Of a DNA stretch of 64,000 nucleotides, positions 49,513 through 60,162 are shown in pieces. Under the pieces are notes generated by a model, which did not search any database, was not told where the DNA came from, and saw only the letters and a program-made list of their open reading frames with translations. Every line of letters begins with the position of its first letter. The first letter of the stretch is position 1. Source of the DNA: Neopestalotiopsis rosae (Eukaryota > Ascomycota > Sordariomycetes > Amphisphaeriales > Sporocadaceae); NCBI GenBank assembly GCA_023078685.1, contig JALGAS010000005.1, positions 248,001 to 312,000 of the forward strand. The letters are read 5' to 3'. The translations under genes and the position numbers were made by a program.

Positions 49513-51201
49513 ATGCCTCGCCTTCAGCGCGCCATGTCTGTCGCCGTTACCGCCGCCGACCACTTGGCCAACGATGGCCGCATCGAGTGGCTGGCTTCCC
49601 TCGATACCGCCTACACCCCCGAGAGAAACCTCCGAAGAACCTCCATCATCTGCACAATTGGCCCCAACACGAACTCGGTTGAGGCCATCAACAAGTTGCG
49701 AACTGCTGGTCTCAACGTTGTCCGTATGAACTTCTCCCACGGTTCGTACGAGTACCACCAGTCTGTCATCGACAATGCCCGCGAGGCCGAGAGAACCCAG
49801 GCCGGCCGCCAGGTCGCCATTGCTCTTGATACCAAGGGCCCTGAGATCAGAACCGGTAACACTGAGGGTGATGCCGATCTTCCCATCCAGGCTGGCACTA
49901 TCATGAACATCACCACTGATGAGCAATATGCTACTGCTTGCGACACCAAGAACATGTAAGCGAGCGTCAACAAGACGATCATTGTCACTGCTGCAAAAGT
50001 GCGCATTTGCTAACAAAAGCCCTCTCACAGGTACGTTGACTACAAGAACATCACCAAGGTCATTGAGAAGGGTCGTGTCATCTACGTCGACGACGGTATC
50101 CTGGCTTTCCAGGTCGAGGAGATCGTCGACGACAAGACTCTCAAGGTCAAGGCCCTGAACAGTGGCATGATCAGCTCTCGCAAGGGTGTCAACTTGCCCA
50201 ACACTGATGTCGATCTGCCTGCTCTCTCCGAGAAGGACAAGGCCGATCTCAAGTTTGGTGTCAAGAACAACGTCGACATGGTCTTTGCTTCCTTCATCCG
50301 ATCCGGCAAGGACATTCGCGACATTCGTGAGGTTCTCGGCGAGGACGGCAAGCACATTCAGATTATTGCCAAGATTGAGAACCGACAGGGTCTCAACAAC
50401 TTCCGTGAGATTCTGCGTGAGACCGACGGTGTCATGGTGGCACGTGGTGACCTTGGAATTGAGATTCCTGCCGCCGAGGTTTTCGCCGCCCAGAAGAAGA
50501 TGATTGCCATGTGCAACTTGGCTGGCAAGCCCGTCATCTGCGCCACTCAGATGCTCGAGTCCATGATCAAGAACCCTCGTCCTACTCGTGCCGAGATCTC
50601 CGACGTTGGTAATGCCGTTACCGATGGCGCTGACTGTGTCATGTTGTCCGGCGAGACTGCCAAGGGTCTGTACCCTGAGAATGCCGTTCAGGAGATGCAC
50701 AAGACCTGTCTCATGGCTGAGAACACCATTCCCTATGTCGCCCACTACTACGAGTTGACCAAGAACATCAAGCCCCCAGTGAGCGTTGTTGAGGCTTGTG
50801 CCATGGATGCCGTCAACTCGTCCCTCAAGCTCAACGCTGGTGGTATCATTGTCCTCTCCACCTCGGGTGAGTCGGCACGCCTGCTGTCCAAGTACCGCCC
50901 TGTCTGCCCCATCTTCATGGTCACCAGAAACGAGAGCGCCTCGCGGTTCGCTCACTTGTACCGCGGTGTCTACCCCTTCTTCTTCCCTGAGCAGAAGCCC
51001 GACTTCACCAAGGTCAACTGGCAGGAGGATGTCGACCGCCGCATCAAGTGGGCCATTGAGAACGCTCTGCAGCTTAACGTCCTGTCCAGAGGCGATACCG
51101 TCGTGGTCGTTCAGGGCTGGAAGGGCGGCATGGGTAACACCAACACCCTGCGGATAGTCAAGGCCGAGCCCGAGAACCTGGGCATTGGTCAGCTGGAGTA
51201 A
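49513..51201 (+). CDS. Pyruvate kinase
   Basis: Glycolytic enzyme converting phosphoenolpyruvate and ADP to pyruvate and ATP in the cytosol; 537 aa. Exons are 49513-49955 and 50031-51201, with an intron of 75 bp restoring KNMYVDYKN. Motifs seen are [10 protein letters not shown] (N-terminal strand), [25 protein letters not shown], the active-site signature [35 protein letters not shown] and MLSGETAKG. The C-terminal domain has the allosteric-site-like loop ([17 protein letters not shown] and [11 protein letters not shown]). Start at 49513 is chosen because upstream in-frame residues come from the pyrimidine-rich leader. Codon use is strongly biased toward C-ending codons, which also leaves a 505-codon antisense frame open. 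Confidence 0.97.
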
Positions 51202-52428
51202 TTTTCAAGCACATGATGGGACAAAAAGGAGTTAAATGGATAGCGGTGAACCACGCATAGATCACGATATTTGATACGACGGTGAAATAATGGCATGACT
51301 TTGGGGCTTTTCCCCTAGAACCTTTTTATTTTTTCTTCAGGAACAAACAAGAAGACTTGGTAGACTGATGAATACAGAATTCTCATTGATACCCCGATTG
51401 ACTGAGCCACAATGTTTGAATGCCATTGTGATTTGGCGGTTGCGGGTAGACAGGCGGACCTGAATGGTTGAAACTTGCTGAGAAATAGCACTGCCAATTG
51501 CCGCCGCCAACTGATTAAGTGAAATAGCTTGACAGCATTGCAATCCTCGTGGAAAGCGTGTATCATTTCCCGGGTAGGAGTAGGCTACATGCCAGTCTCA
51601 TAAGTACACGAATTGATCAGCCCATATGGAGGCTAGCCTGCTTCACTTGGCATCAATAGTTTTAGCTGAAGTTTCGAGGGGAGGTCCCCTGCCCTGCTTG
51701 CCTGCCTGGTCCCTTGACCCCACGACACTTGCCATGTCCAACGTTGAAGGTTATTCAAGGATGTCCAGTCCTACCACTTGCTACCTATCCTCTGCGGCCG
51801 CTCGGACAGACGATATTCCCCGGCAAGAAGTGGTCGTGCGGGGAAGTGATGTGCGGTTACAAAAAGTATAGAGGGCAGCTTGTATCAGATTGGTCCAGCC
51901 GTGGGTATGAAGAGCTGCGCGTTGGAGTATCCAGGCTTGGCAGGGCAAGGCGAGCGAATTGAGACTTGGGACGACAGCCACGCGATAACCTCAGAAGGGC
52001 CAAGTCGGTTTTATCACAGCCTCGGCAAATTTCGTTATTATGTACAACTCTCCGCGGTTGTTGCCCCAATGTGTTATGTTGGCTGCAAGTCGCCAGGTTG
52101 AGGGGGCGCTGTGGATTGCAGACCCTCTCGACCCTCAAGCCGCGGGGAAATTCTATTTGCTTGATTGCCAATCCCTCATCTTTTGAGGAAGAGGAGGTGG
52201 AGTGCCAATGCTTGTCTGGATCGGCAACATAAACGCTGGGCGTAACGGTACACATATATAAACCGCCACCCAGAGAAAACAGCTCCTTTATGCACTTGCC
52301 AGTTCTTTCTGCTCTTTTGAGAAATCAGAAGTTGAAAATAAATAGTATCAAATTTGACTTCAGTTGGGAAATAGCACGCAATCAACACTCCAATATTACT
52401 CCCTAGACCGACGACAAAGAGAAGAAGA
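51202..52428. other. Intergenic interval, no gene seen
   Basis: Holds the 3' end of pyruvate kinase and the promoter of the aldehyde dehydrogenase. No open frame with a recognisable product. Confidence 0.6.
52254..52262 (+). promoter_or_regulatory. TATA box of the aldehyde dehydrogenase gene
   Basis: ATATATAAA about 170 bp upstream of ATG 52429, in otherwise mixed-composition DNA. Position and sequence suit a core promoter. Confidence 0.45.
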
Positions 52429-54057
52429 ATGGCTACCAACGGAACCGTCAAAGGCGCCGAGCCCTTGGACTTCACAAAATTCCAGAATGTCATCAACGGC
52501 AAGCTGGTAGACACGAAAGAGACTCGACGCACTATCAACCCCTCGACCTTTGAGGAGCTTTACCCAGTCCCAGTCTCCACACAAGCAGACATTGACGAGG
52601 CCATTGAGGTGGCCAAGAAGGCACAAGAGTCATGGGCAAACGTTCCATGGGCTGAACGCCAGCAAGCCGTCAAGAACTATGCAGACGCTCTGGAAGCATT
52701 GTCCGAGGATTTTGCAAAGCAGCTTACAACGGAGCAGGGCAAACCGGTGAATACCCCTTCTTTTCTCTTCACTCTCCTTTACCCTCATCCAACTACTAAT
52801 CTCGCGTATTGCGCTCCCTTGTGCTCTTGGCTGACAATTGTACCCAGAAAATGTTTGCACAGGCCGAGCTTGGCGATGCCGTCAAGTGGCTTCGCCAACT
52901 GTCTGATTTCCCCGAGCCAGAAGATGTAATTCAGGACGATGACAAGAAGAAAGTCATTACTCGGTACACACCACTTGGTGTCGCGGTTGGCATTGTTCCT
53001 TGGAATTTCCCCATCCAGCTAGCTGCTGGCAAGATCGGAGCTGCTCTTGTAACGGGCAACGCTTTTATCCTCAAGCCTTCTCCCTTTACGCCTTACGGAG
53101 GTCTCAAGCTGGCCGAGCTGGCCCAGCGTTTCTTCCCACCGGGCGTGTTCCAGGCTCTCAGCGGCGATGACAACCTCGGGCCGTGGTTGACAGCTCACCC
53201 GGGCGTCGACAAGGTGTCCTTCACTGGCTCAACGGCAACAGGCAAAAAGGTCATGGAGAGCTGTGCCAAGACACTGAAGCGAGTGACGCTCGAGCTCGGC
53301 GGCAACGACCCAGCCATTATCTGCGCCGATGTGAACCCTGCCGAGGTGGCACCCGCTGTAGCTTTCATGGCCCTGCTCAACTCGGGTCAGATCTGCATCG
53401 CCATCAAGCGCATCTATATCCACGAGTCAGTCTACGACGAGGTGGTCAAGGCGATGGTGGAGTTTGTCAAGACGGTCAAGGTCGGCGACGGCCACGAGGA
53501 GGGAAATCTTCTCGGTCCCATCAACAACAAGCTGCAGTTTGATCGCGTCAAGGACCTCATTGCGGACATCGAGAAGACGCAGCTCAACCTTGCCGTAGGT
53601 ACAACCAAGAACGACGGAGAGAAGGGATACTTTATCCAGCCGACCATTGTCGCGAACCCTCCAGAGGACTCGAGAATTGTGGTTGATGAACCTTTTGGTA
53701 AGTGGCGGATAGACTATGATCAAAATTGTTGCAAGACAAAACATTCAGATGCTAATTTCCTGGTCAGGTCCCGTCTTCCCAGTGCTCAAGTGGTCCGATG
53801 AGGACGATGTTGTCAAGCGGGCAAACAATACGGACATGGGTCTTGGAGCATCCGTGTGGTCTCGCAACCTGGATGAGGCCGAGCGCATCGGCAGGAGGCT
53901 CAAGGCTGGCAATGTGTGGGTCAACTCTCATGGTGAGGTGCAACCCAACGCGCCCTTTGGAGGTCACAAGCAGAGTGGAATTGGTTACGAATGGGGTTAT
54001 GGTGGTCTGAAGGCATACTGCAATGCCCAGTCTGTTTACGTGAAGCGATCTGCGTGA
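52429..54057 (+). CDS. Aldehyde dehydrogenase (NAD(P)+)
   Basis: Oxidises aldehydes to acids; 485 aa, cytosolic (no targeting signal seen). Exons are 52429-52746, 52848-53697 and 53768-54057; joins restore EQGKPKMFAQAELG and EPFGPVFPVLKW. Family motifs present are VPWNFP (cofactor fold), FTGSTATGKK, the general base Glu in LELGGNDPAI, the catalytic Cys in NSGQICIAIKR, and PFGGHKQSGIG near the C-terminus. The length (485) fits the broad ALDH superfamily; the exact substrate cannot be told. The first intron, 101 bp, begins GTGAAT, a weaker donor than the others, yet the phase closes and the flanking peptide matches the family. Confidence 0.94.
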
Positions 54058-54785
54058 GAACTTTGATCAAATACCCATAGTCACATAGTGTTTTGAATCC
54101 AAGTCACCTTGAATGATATTCATCTTGATCTATTTGTACTGGTCCAACTGTACATAGCCATGTTGTAGGCTTGCAGTCGCAGTTGCTTTAGCTGGACTAC
54201 GCACCAGTTGCATAGTGAAAAAAGGACGAATGCACTTGCTAAGAGCTACGGCTAATTCAACATACATGCAGATTGTTCTTCCCTCGTGTGTGCAGCATAA
54301 GTAATTATTGCCGTGATGCCATGTCCTGCATGTGGAACAAAGGATTGTCCAAAAATGAGCCCAACTTTTGAGAACAATCAAACCACCACCAGCAGACAGA
54401 CAGGCAACCCACGCGTGACTCAAGTGATTATTCCATTTGGTCTGCCACCAACCAAGTACAGTGCAATAAGCTCTTTCCCCCCTCTTTTCTTCAATTTGCC
54501 TTTTATTCACTTGTTGACTTTTGCGCTTTCAAGTCAATTCTGTTCCCACTTGTTGTTGTTGTTTGCAACTGCAACACCATTTTCACTTGAGCAACCACTT
54601 ACAGCCCCCTGCACAATCGCAACTTCTGTTTCCAACACGCACAAAGGATCATTCCATCTTTGCCTTTTGTTTTTCTTTTTTTCTTCTTCCCCCCTCTAAG
54701 GCTCTTCACTTTGGAAGTCATAACTGACAAGCACGTTCAACCTGCAGAATTCTATACATTCTCACTTCCCTTCGCCACGCCCGTC
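54058..54785. other. Intergenic interval with T/C-rich leader
   Basis: Between the aldehyde dehydrogenase stop and the F-box gene start. The right 250 bp are very pyrimidine-rich (TTTTCTTTTTTTCTTC-type), typical of a fungal leader. No gene seen. Confidence 0.6.
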
Positions 54786-56513
54786 ATGGCGGAACAAGAA
54801 CAAGAAAAGTCTCCAGCTACTATGGAAGGTTCCGCGCTCCTTGCGTTGCCAGTCGATATGATCTATCTGATCACCGACTTCCTGTCCATTGGAAGCATGA
54901 AGAAGCTCGCATTTACCTGCAAAGACATGCGCCGTGTAGTCGAGTCCGAGATGTTTCGGCGCGACCGAAACACTGGCCTGTATCGCACCCTCCAGTGGGC
55001 AGCTTTGACACAAAAGAAACGTGCCATCATCGTCATCAAACGCTCCATCAAACTTTGGCCCAATGGTATCAAGGACCTCGAGGTTCACTTCACCCAGGGC
55101 CGAGTAGCAAAGGTCCACGGCAAGACGTTACGACACAAGACACCACTTCTGGCCGCCATTATCGCTGGCAACATCGACGTAGTTGCCTATCTGCTTGCCG
55201 AGGGAGCCAATGTCCACCAGACTGATATGGGCAATCGCGAGTCCCGCTGGTCTCCCATCCACTGGGCCGTCATGATGGATTACCAACAACGAGAAACCCA
55301 ACAGTCAGAGCCTCCGCGGACAAAGCTGGGAATCATTGAGTTGCTGCTCGTCCATGGCGCCAACCCAAACCAGTTATCCGCACCAAATCCCAACCGCCTA
55401 GCTTCGTTATCCCTATCAATAATATCTCCCATGCACCTTGCCATCATTAACGGTGCAAATCACCACGTGATTGAGCTTTTGATCAGGTACGGCGGTGTAA
55501 CGATCCGCACACCCTGCCCCGATGTACCCGAACAGCACTATTGTAACATCAGTCCCATTAGTCACTTGGCTAACGCGTATCTCAATCCCACGGAGAATCA
55601 CTGCTCTTCTCTCAGGGCATTGGCAATACATGGTGGTGGAAGCAATGGTGAAGCCCACTCGCATACTCTTACGGGCCACCCTCTGCTGTTGGAGTTCTTG
55701 TCAAACCCAAAGGAGTCCAGCCAAGCACCTGATTTCGTTCGCATCATGCTCAAGTACACCCAGGCTGGCATAAAAGACACCACTGTCACCGGAGACACTG
55801 CCATGGTGCATTTTCTGAAAAGTCATGTGCATTGGCGACCAGCTATGGCTTACGACCGCCGACAAATCACCAGTCACGAGGTACAGCGCTTCATGGCCAT
55901 GATTGCGGGCATTACCTGCAGTATACTTGGAATGCTTGTCGAACGGGGCGCAAATATCAACTCATATGGTGAGGGTAGGGTGATGCCGCTTCACGTTGCC
56001 TGTGGTTTACATTGCCATTTTTCCTCAGTATTTGACTACCTATACACTCAAGGTGCCGATGTCAAGGCCAGAACTGCGAGGGGCCGTAATCTCTTACATT
56101 CCCTCGTCCTAGGTGATGCCGAGGCAGACTTCACCCTCATAACTCCTTTCATCGAAAAACTCAAGATCAAACGCTACGCCAAGGACAATGACGGCAATAC
56201 GTTCCTACACCTGCTTGTCACTCGGAGACTCACTCTTTTCGGCAAGTGGATGTCACAGGCTGCGAAACACTACAAGAGGACCGACTTTGAAAACCCAAAG
56301 TATCGCAATAATGCCGGACGCACTCCGCTGGAAGAAGCCAGTTTTAGTTCAGAAGGAAATGGGGAGACTACAAGATTCTGGATCCGGCACGCCTTTGATG
56401 AGCGAGAAGAGTACCTTGCAGCCAAGCGAAAACCAACCAAAGCTGCTAAACAAACTTCGTCCCCAGAATCTTATGGTTGGGAGCCGACTCAAGCTGAAGA
56501 CATCTGGAAGTAA
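54786..56513 (+). CDS. F-box protein with ankyrin repeats
   Basis: Probable substrate-recognition subunit of an SCF ubiquitin ligase; 575 aa, single exon. The F-box is near residues 19-55 (LLALPVDMIYLITDFLSIGS, then LAFTCKDMRRVVE). Ankyrin-type repeats follow: TPLLAAIIAGNIDVVAYLLAEGANVH, then SPIHWAVMMD..IIELLLVHGANPN, SPMHLAIINGANHHVIELLIRYGG, a later GRVMPLHVACGL repeat and a C-terminal GNTFLHLLV repeat. ATG 54786 is chosen; an earlier in-frame ATG at 54660 would add 42 residues translated from the pyrimidine-rich leader. The substrate is unknown. F-box/ankyrin genes are often accessory and variable in these fungi. Confidence 0.88.
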   Translation: MAEQEQEKSPATMEGSALLALPVDMIYLITDFLSIGSMKKLAFTCKDMRRVVESEMFRRDRNTGLYRTLQWAALTQKKRAIIVIKRSIKLWPNGIKDLEVHFTQGRVAKVHGKTLRHKTPLLAAIIAGNIDVVAYLLAEGANVHQTDMGNRESRWSPIHWAVMMDYQQRETQQSEPPRTKLGIIELLLVHGANPNQLSAPNPNRLASLSLSIISPMHLAIINGANHHVIELLIRYGGVTIRTPCPDVPEQHYCNISPISHLANAYLNPTENHCSSLRALAIHGGGSNGEAHSHTLTGHPLLLEFLSNPKESSQAPDFVRIMLKYTQAGIKDTTVTGDTAMVHFLKSHVHWRPAMAYDRRQITSHEVQRFMAMIAGITCSILGMLVERGANINSYGEGRVMPLHVACGLHCHFSSVFDYLYTQGADVKARTARGRNLLHSLVLGDAEADFTLITPFIEKLKIKRYAKDNDGNTFLHLLVTRRLTLFGKWMSQAAKHYKRTDFENPKYRNNAGRTPLEEASFSSEGNGETTRFWIRHAFDEREEYLAAKRKPTKAAKQTSSPESYGWEPTQAEDIWK

Positions 56514-56934
56514 TCAATATGATATTTGTCATTTGTGTACTGGGGAACTTTTGGAGTCGAGACTGCCACTTGGGCTCTCTGCCATTCGTAAGGGACAGCC
56601 CAGCATGACTTTAAAGCTGGACATATTGGTTGACACCTTTAAATTTGCCAACCGTTTGGTACATGGTTAAGATAATTCATTTGCCCAGTCTTGCTTTGCA
56701 ATCCGGTTGCTGTTGCCAAAATCAGGTTTGGTATGTTTGAGATTTACATAGTCAATGTAAGCAATGTCAGCATCTTCAATCTAATAATTTGCCGCTGGCT
56801 TTTGTATCTTGCAATCACGGTCGTTGTGAGCACCAACATAAGGATTGAGTCTATGCTACTGACTACATCTACTACCGACTTCCAAATTGTTGGGATATTG
56901 CGATTACTGTACCTCGAGCTGTTGACAATTAGGC
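56514..56934. other. Spacer before the DUF924-like pseudogene
   Basis: A 421-bp interval with the 3' end of the F-box gene and the former promoter of the pseudogene. Nothing else seen. Confidence 0.6.
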
Positions 56935-57720
56935 ATGACTATCGAATCGAATTCAACCTTCAACTTCGAGCTCTTGGAACTCATGATCGATCAATGGATT
57001 CCCCTTTCCAAAACGCAATCTGTCGACGTTTGTGAAATCATTCCTGCAATGATGTCCTACAAGACGCTCGATCTTGAGCAAATCCAGCGCAAGGCATTCC
57101 TAGCACTAAACGATTTGAGCCTCCTAGGATTAAACCATCTCCCTGACATGCCAGAACTCCTCCCTAGTCCGGAAGATCCCAGCTTACCGGAAAAAGCCCT
57201 GAGTCTACAGCTTTTGCTTGACCAGGCACCACGAGCTCTCCTCAAGGGCATGGACAGTCAATGGATTCATGCTTACTTTGACGAGATATCCTTACAGTAT
57301 GCCCAACAGCTCTTCCCATGCAACAGAATCCAAGCTCTTGGGGTCGTTGGAAGGTGAGGTCTTCATGGACTATTTTTTTCCCCGTGCGTATCTGGTTCGG
57401 CGCGCCTTTTGTGCATCACGAGAAGGCGGCCGCGCAGCTGTTGCATTTACCGAGCAAACACGTAAGCTCGTCGAGGATATATACCCATGACGCGAGCCCT
57501 TACCGCCATGGACCAGGAAAGGGATGTGATCTGCATGATTTCCCCAAGACGTGAAAGCAAGATGGCCCTGGAACTCCTTGTGGTGTGGTGGCGGGCACAT
57601 TTTGGGTACCTACCACACTTGGTACATGCTCATAAGCCAATCTTGGATCGGTACGGAAGATATAACTACAAAATTGGTCGCTCAGACACCTGGATACTAC
57701 AGAAGAAGAAGCTTGACTTG
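56935..57720 (+). pseudogene. Frameshifted DUF924-family gene
   Basis: Homologous-looking peptide segments continue along the DNA but jump between frames without room for introns. Frame 1 from ATG 56935 to about 57318 gives a normal N-terminus (LLDQAPRALLKG, ISLQYAQQLF). Then come frame 0 (SSWGRWK), frame 2 (GEVFMDYFF), frame 0 (VRIWFGAPFVHHEKAAAQ), frame 2 (AVAFTEQTRKLVEDIY) and frame 0 again (DASPYRHGPGKGCDLHDFPK). A TGA at 57552-57554 follows, then GPGTPCGVVAGTFW, and finally frame 1 (VHAHKPILDRYGRYNYKIGR). LLDQxPR, the APFxHHE block and HxxILxRYGRYPxR-type ending are DUF924 features (helical TPR-like protein, function unknown). At least six frame changes plus one stop make it non-functional unless the assembly is faulty; one change falls in a run of seven T. 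Confidence 0.8.
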
Positions 57721-57835
57721 ACAAAGCTGCTTGCTTCGAGGTCGACGCAAAAGCACGGAAAAGGATTAGACACGACGTGGGAAATGGACAGTGGACGCCA
57801 TTGAAGGGTGCCAGGTAGATGGCAAGACCTTGTTG

Positions 57836-59623
57836 TTAGCTGCCTTGATTAGGCACTTGATCAAGATATGTGATTTTGGTGCCATCGTCTAGCATGTCTT
57901 CCTTCTCTTCCAAGTGGTACCCTCCAAAGTGTGGCAGAATCACGGCCCAGATAAGCCAGTAAATCACACCAAATCCGATACTTTGATCGCATGTTAATTA
58001 GCAATTCAGATCGTCGAAAGGATGACAATGGTGAGTCCTTACATGCTTGTACCAACAATGGCATATGTCGCGTAAAATAAGCCACCCTCTCGAGACTGCT
58101 TTGGGGGAAAGAAGGGGGCAGCCAGTAGTACGATACTCAAGAGCATCCTAAATACCACCGCGGCAATCCAGGCTCTGAAAGGGCGCTTCAGGTCGGGACG
58201 TGTATACCTTAACCACAGTATACCAAAAGATGTCAAGAAGGCAAAGAACTGTCCAGGGTATCCCTCGACTTCTAGGATGAAAGAATACACGTCATTGGTC
58301 GGCGGGAGGACGATGACGAGAACCGAGGGGATGTAGTGGACAAGGAGTCCGCCCAGAGGTGCACCAAAAGGCTTCGAGGACGCCAAGAATCGTGCAAATG
58401 GCAAGAAACCCTGGCGCGCCACTTCTTGATTGAGTCTTGCCTAGAAAAAGATGCAAGTCAAATCACTGCAATGATCCTCTGAGAGGGTGCGTTCTGGGGT
58501 GTCACTGTACCAGAGCAAATGTAACCACCATGACGTTCCCAGCGGCTGAGAGCGCTACAACAAGAGGCAGGAACCGTTTGCCAACATTCTCGCCAAAAGT
58601 CCGCTCGAAAAAGAGAGCAGCCACGAGCTGGCCGCTCTCCTTGATCTGTTGCACGGGCACGACGGCAATATATGCCAGATTGGTGAGCAGATAGAGCAGG
58701 CAGGCCGAAAGCAGCGCCGTAATAGACACGGACTTGAGCGTACGGACCGGGTCTCTGACTTCGTTCAAGACGTAGTTGAGATTATGTAGGCCCGTGTACG
58801 AGTTGAAGATCTTGAAGAGAGATGTGGCAATGGTGCCAAAACTCCAGTCTGTATCATCCCACCAGGACTCGGTCGTGTCAATAACTTGCCCGGTTTCGGT
58901 CTGGTCTGGATTGAAAAGCACGACGTAAAGCGCTGCAAACACCATGAAAGTCACCAGTCCGACCTTGACCCAGCCGAGAAAGTTCTGAATGCGTATCCCG
59001 ACCTTGTAGAAACAGCCATGTATGATGGTCACGACAGTCATCAACGCCGCCGCCAACAGTTTTCGCGACCAGTCTCTCGATTCCAGGCCGAGGGCCCAGT
59101 GCACATACTGGCTGAAGATGATGCAGTTGCTCGCCGTAAAGCCGAGGAGAATCGCTTGGGTGGCCACAATCGTCGAGGCCAGAAACCGTGGCCGCGGATA
59201 AGTGAACTCGAGGTAGACCTTTTCGCCGCCCGAGCGCGGCAACATGCAGCCGTACTCGAGGGACACGGCGAGGGCGCAGGCCGTCACGAGAGCGCCCAAC
59301 ACCCACAGGCTCAGGGCCATGCCGACGCTACCGACCGACTTGAGCACGACGCCCGGCACGGCAAAGATGCCGCCGCCAATGACTCTAGATATGGCCAAGA
59401 TGTAGGCGCTCGTCCAGCCAATGTTGCGACCGAGAACCGATTCCTCGGGAAGTACATCATCCTCGAGCCTGAGGCGGTCCGGTTGTCCATTCGTGCTATC
59501 ATCCTCTACACGTCTGTCCGAGGTCTTTGAGATTCGTCCTGTCCGGCTCGTGACCTGGCTCAACGGCCTATCTGCCAAAGATTCCGTGAGTAGAGGATGG
59601 GTCTCGTCAGCCCGTCCAGCCAT
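57836..59623 (-). CDS. Amino acid permease, methionine-permease (MUP1) like
   Basis: Plasma-membrane amino acid transporter of the APC superfamily, L-type/MUP branch; 551 aa. Minus-strand exons are 59623-58511, 58440-58043 and 57980-57836 (introns 70 and 62 bp). Joining gives TFALARLNQEVARQG and GTSIIGFGVIYW. An N-terminal hydrophilic tail of about 65 residues is followed by NIGWTSAYILAISRVIGGGIFAVPG, the substrate-binding first helix with its glycine-rich break. Further helices carry EYGCMLPRSGGEKVYLEF and FNSYTGLHNLNYVLNEVRDP, both typical of MUP1-type methionine permeases. Twelve hydrophobic segments are expected. The ATG at 59623 is used because the longer frame opens with TTG. The substrate is inferred from family resemblance only. 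It is convergent with the pseudogene. Confidence 0.9.
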
Positions 59624-60162
59624 GACATGTGACAATTACCGAGTCTCGACTGTCTTTTTTGAATCCTCTGCTGAACCTTGATTCGTGTATCCTTTACTCA
59701 CCCCGTCTACAAAGCTCGTGGCCAAGGAAACAGTCGGAAGGTAAAGTTGAGAAATCAATAAGATCATCTTCAATGGAAACAGGACGTGTGATGTTGAGAA
59801 AACTGTTTCCAGATAGAAACTCCAGCACATTACAAATTGAGACGCAGCTCACTCGAATTGTGCCACCACGCGATCCTCGCACGCCATTTCATCCCACGTT
59901 CGCATCAGTGACTGACCACTGTCCACCTCCAAATTTCCCCATACAGCAATAAGAACCCGCACTGCATTCAACCACAGGTATTCATTGCCTTGGTCATTCT
60001 CATATGATGCGCTAAGCATCATCCATAAGTCTAGCTTACTCATCTTGAAATACTTCATAGCATGCAAACCAGCATATTACAATAATTCCAAATCATGACC
60101 GCATCAAGGACACAAGCAGGCTTCTGTAATGGCAGAGGGGGTATCAGGATTACATTACTATG
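59624..60162. other. Intergenic interval, no gene seen
   Basis: Spacer holding the promoter of the permease (left) and the 3' end of the second P450 gene (right), both minus-strand genes. No other feature. Confidence 0.6.

Noticed and set aside
49438..50955. 505-codon open frame antisense to pyruvate kinase
   Set aside because: It mirrors the strongly biased codon use of the sense gene (C-ending codons leave the antisense frame stop-free) and its translation shows no domain, only Val/Leu/Asp-rich sequence.
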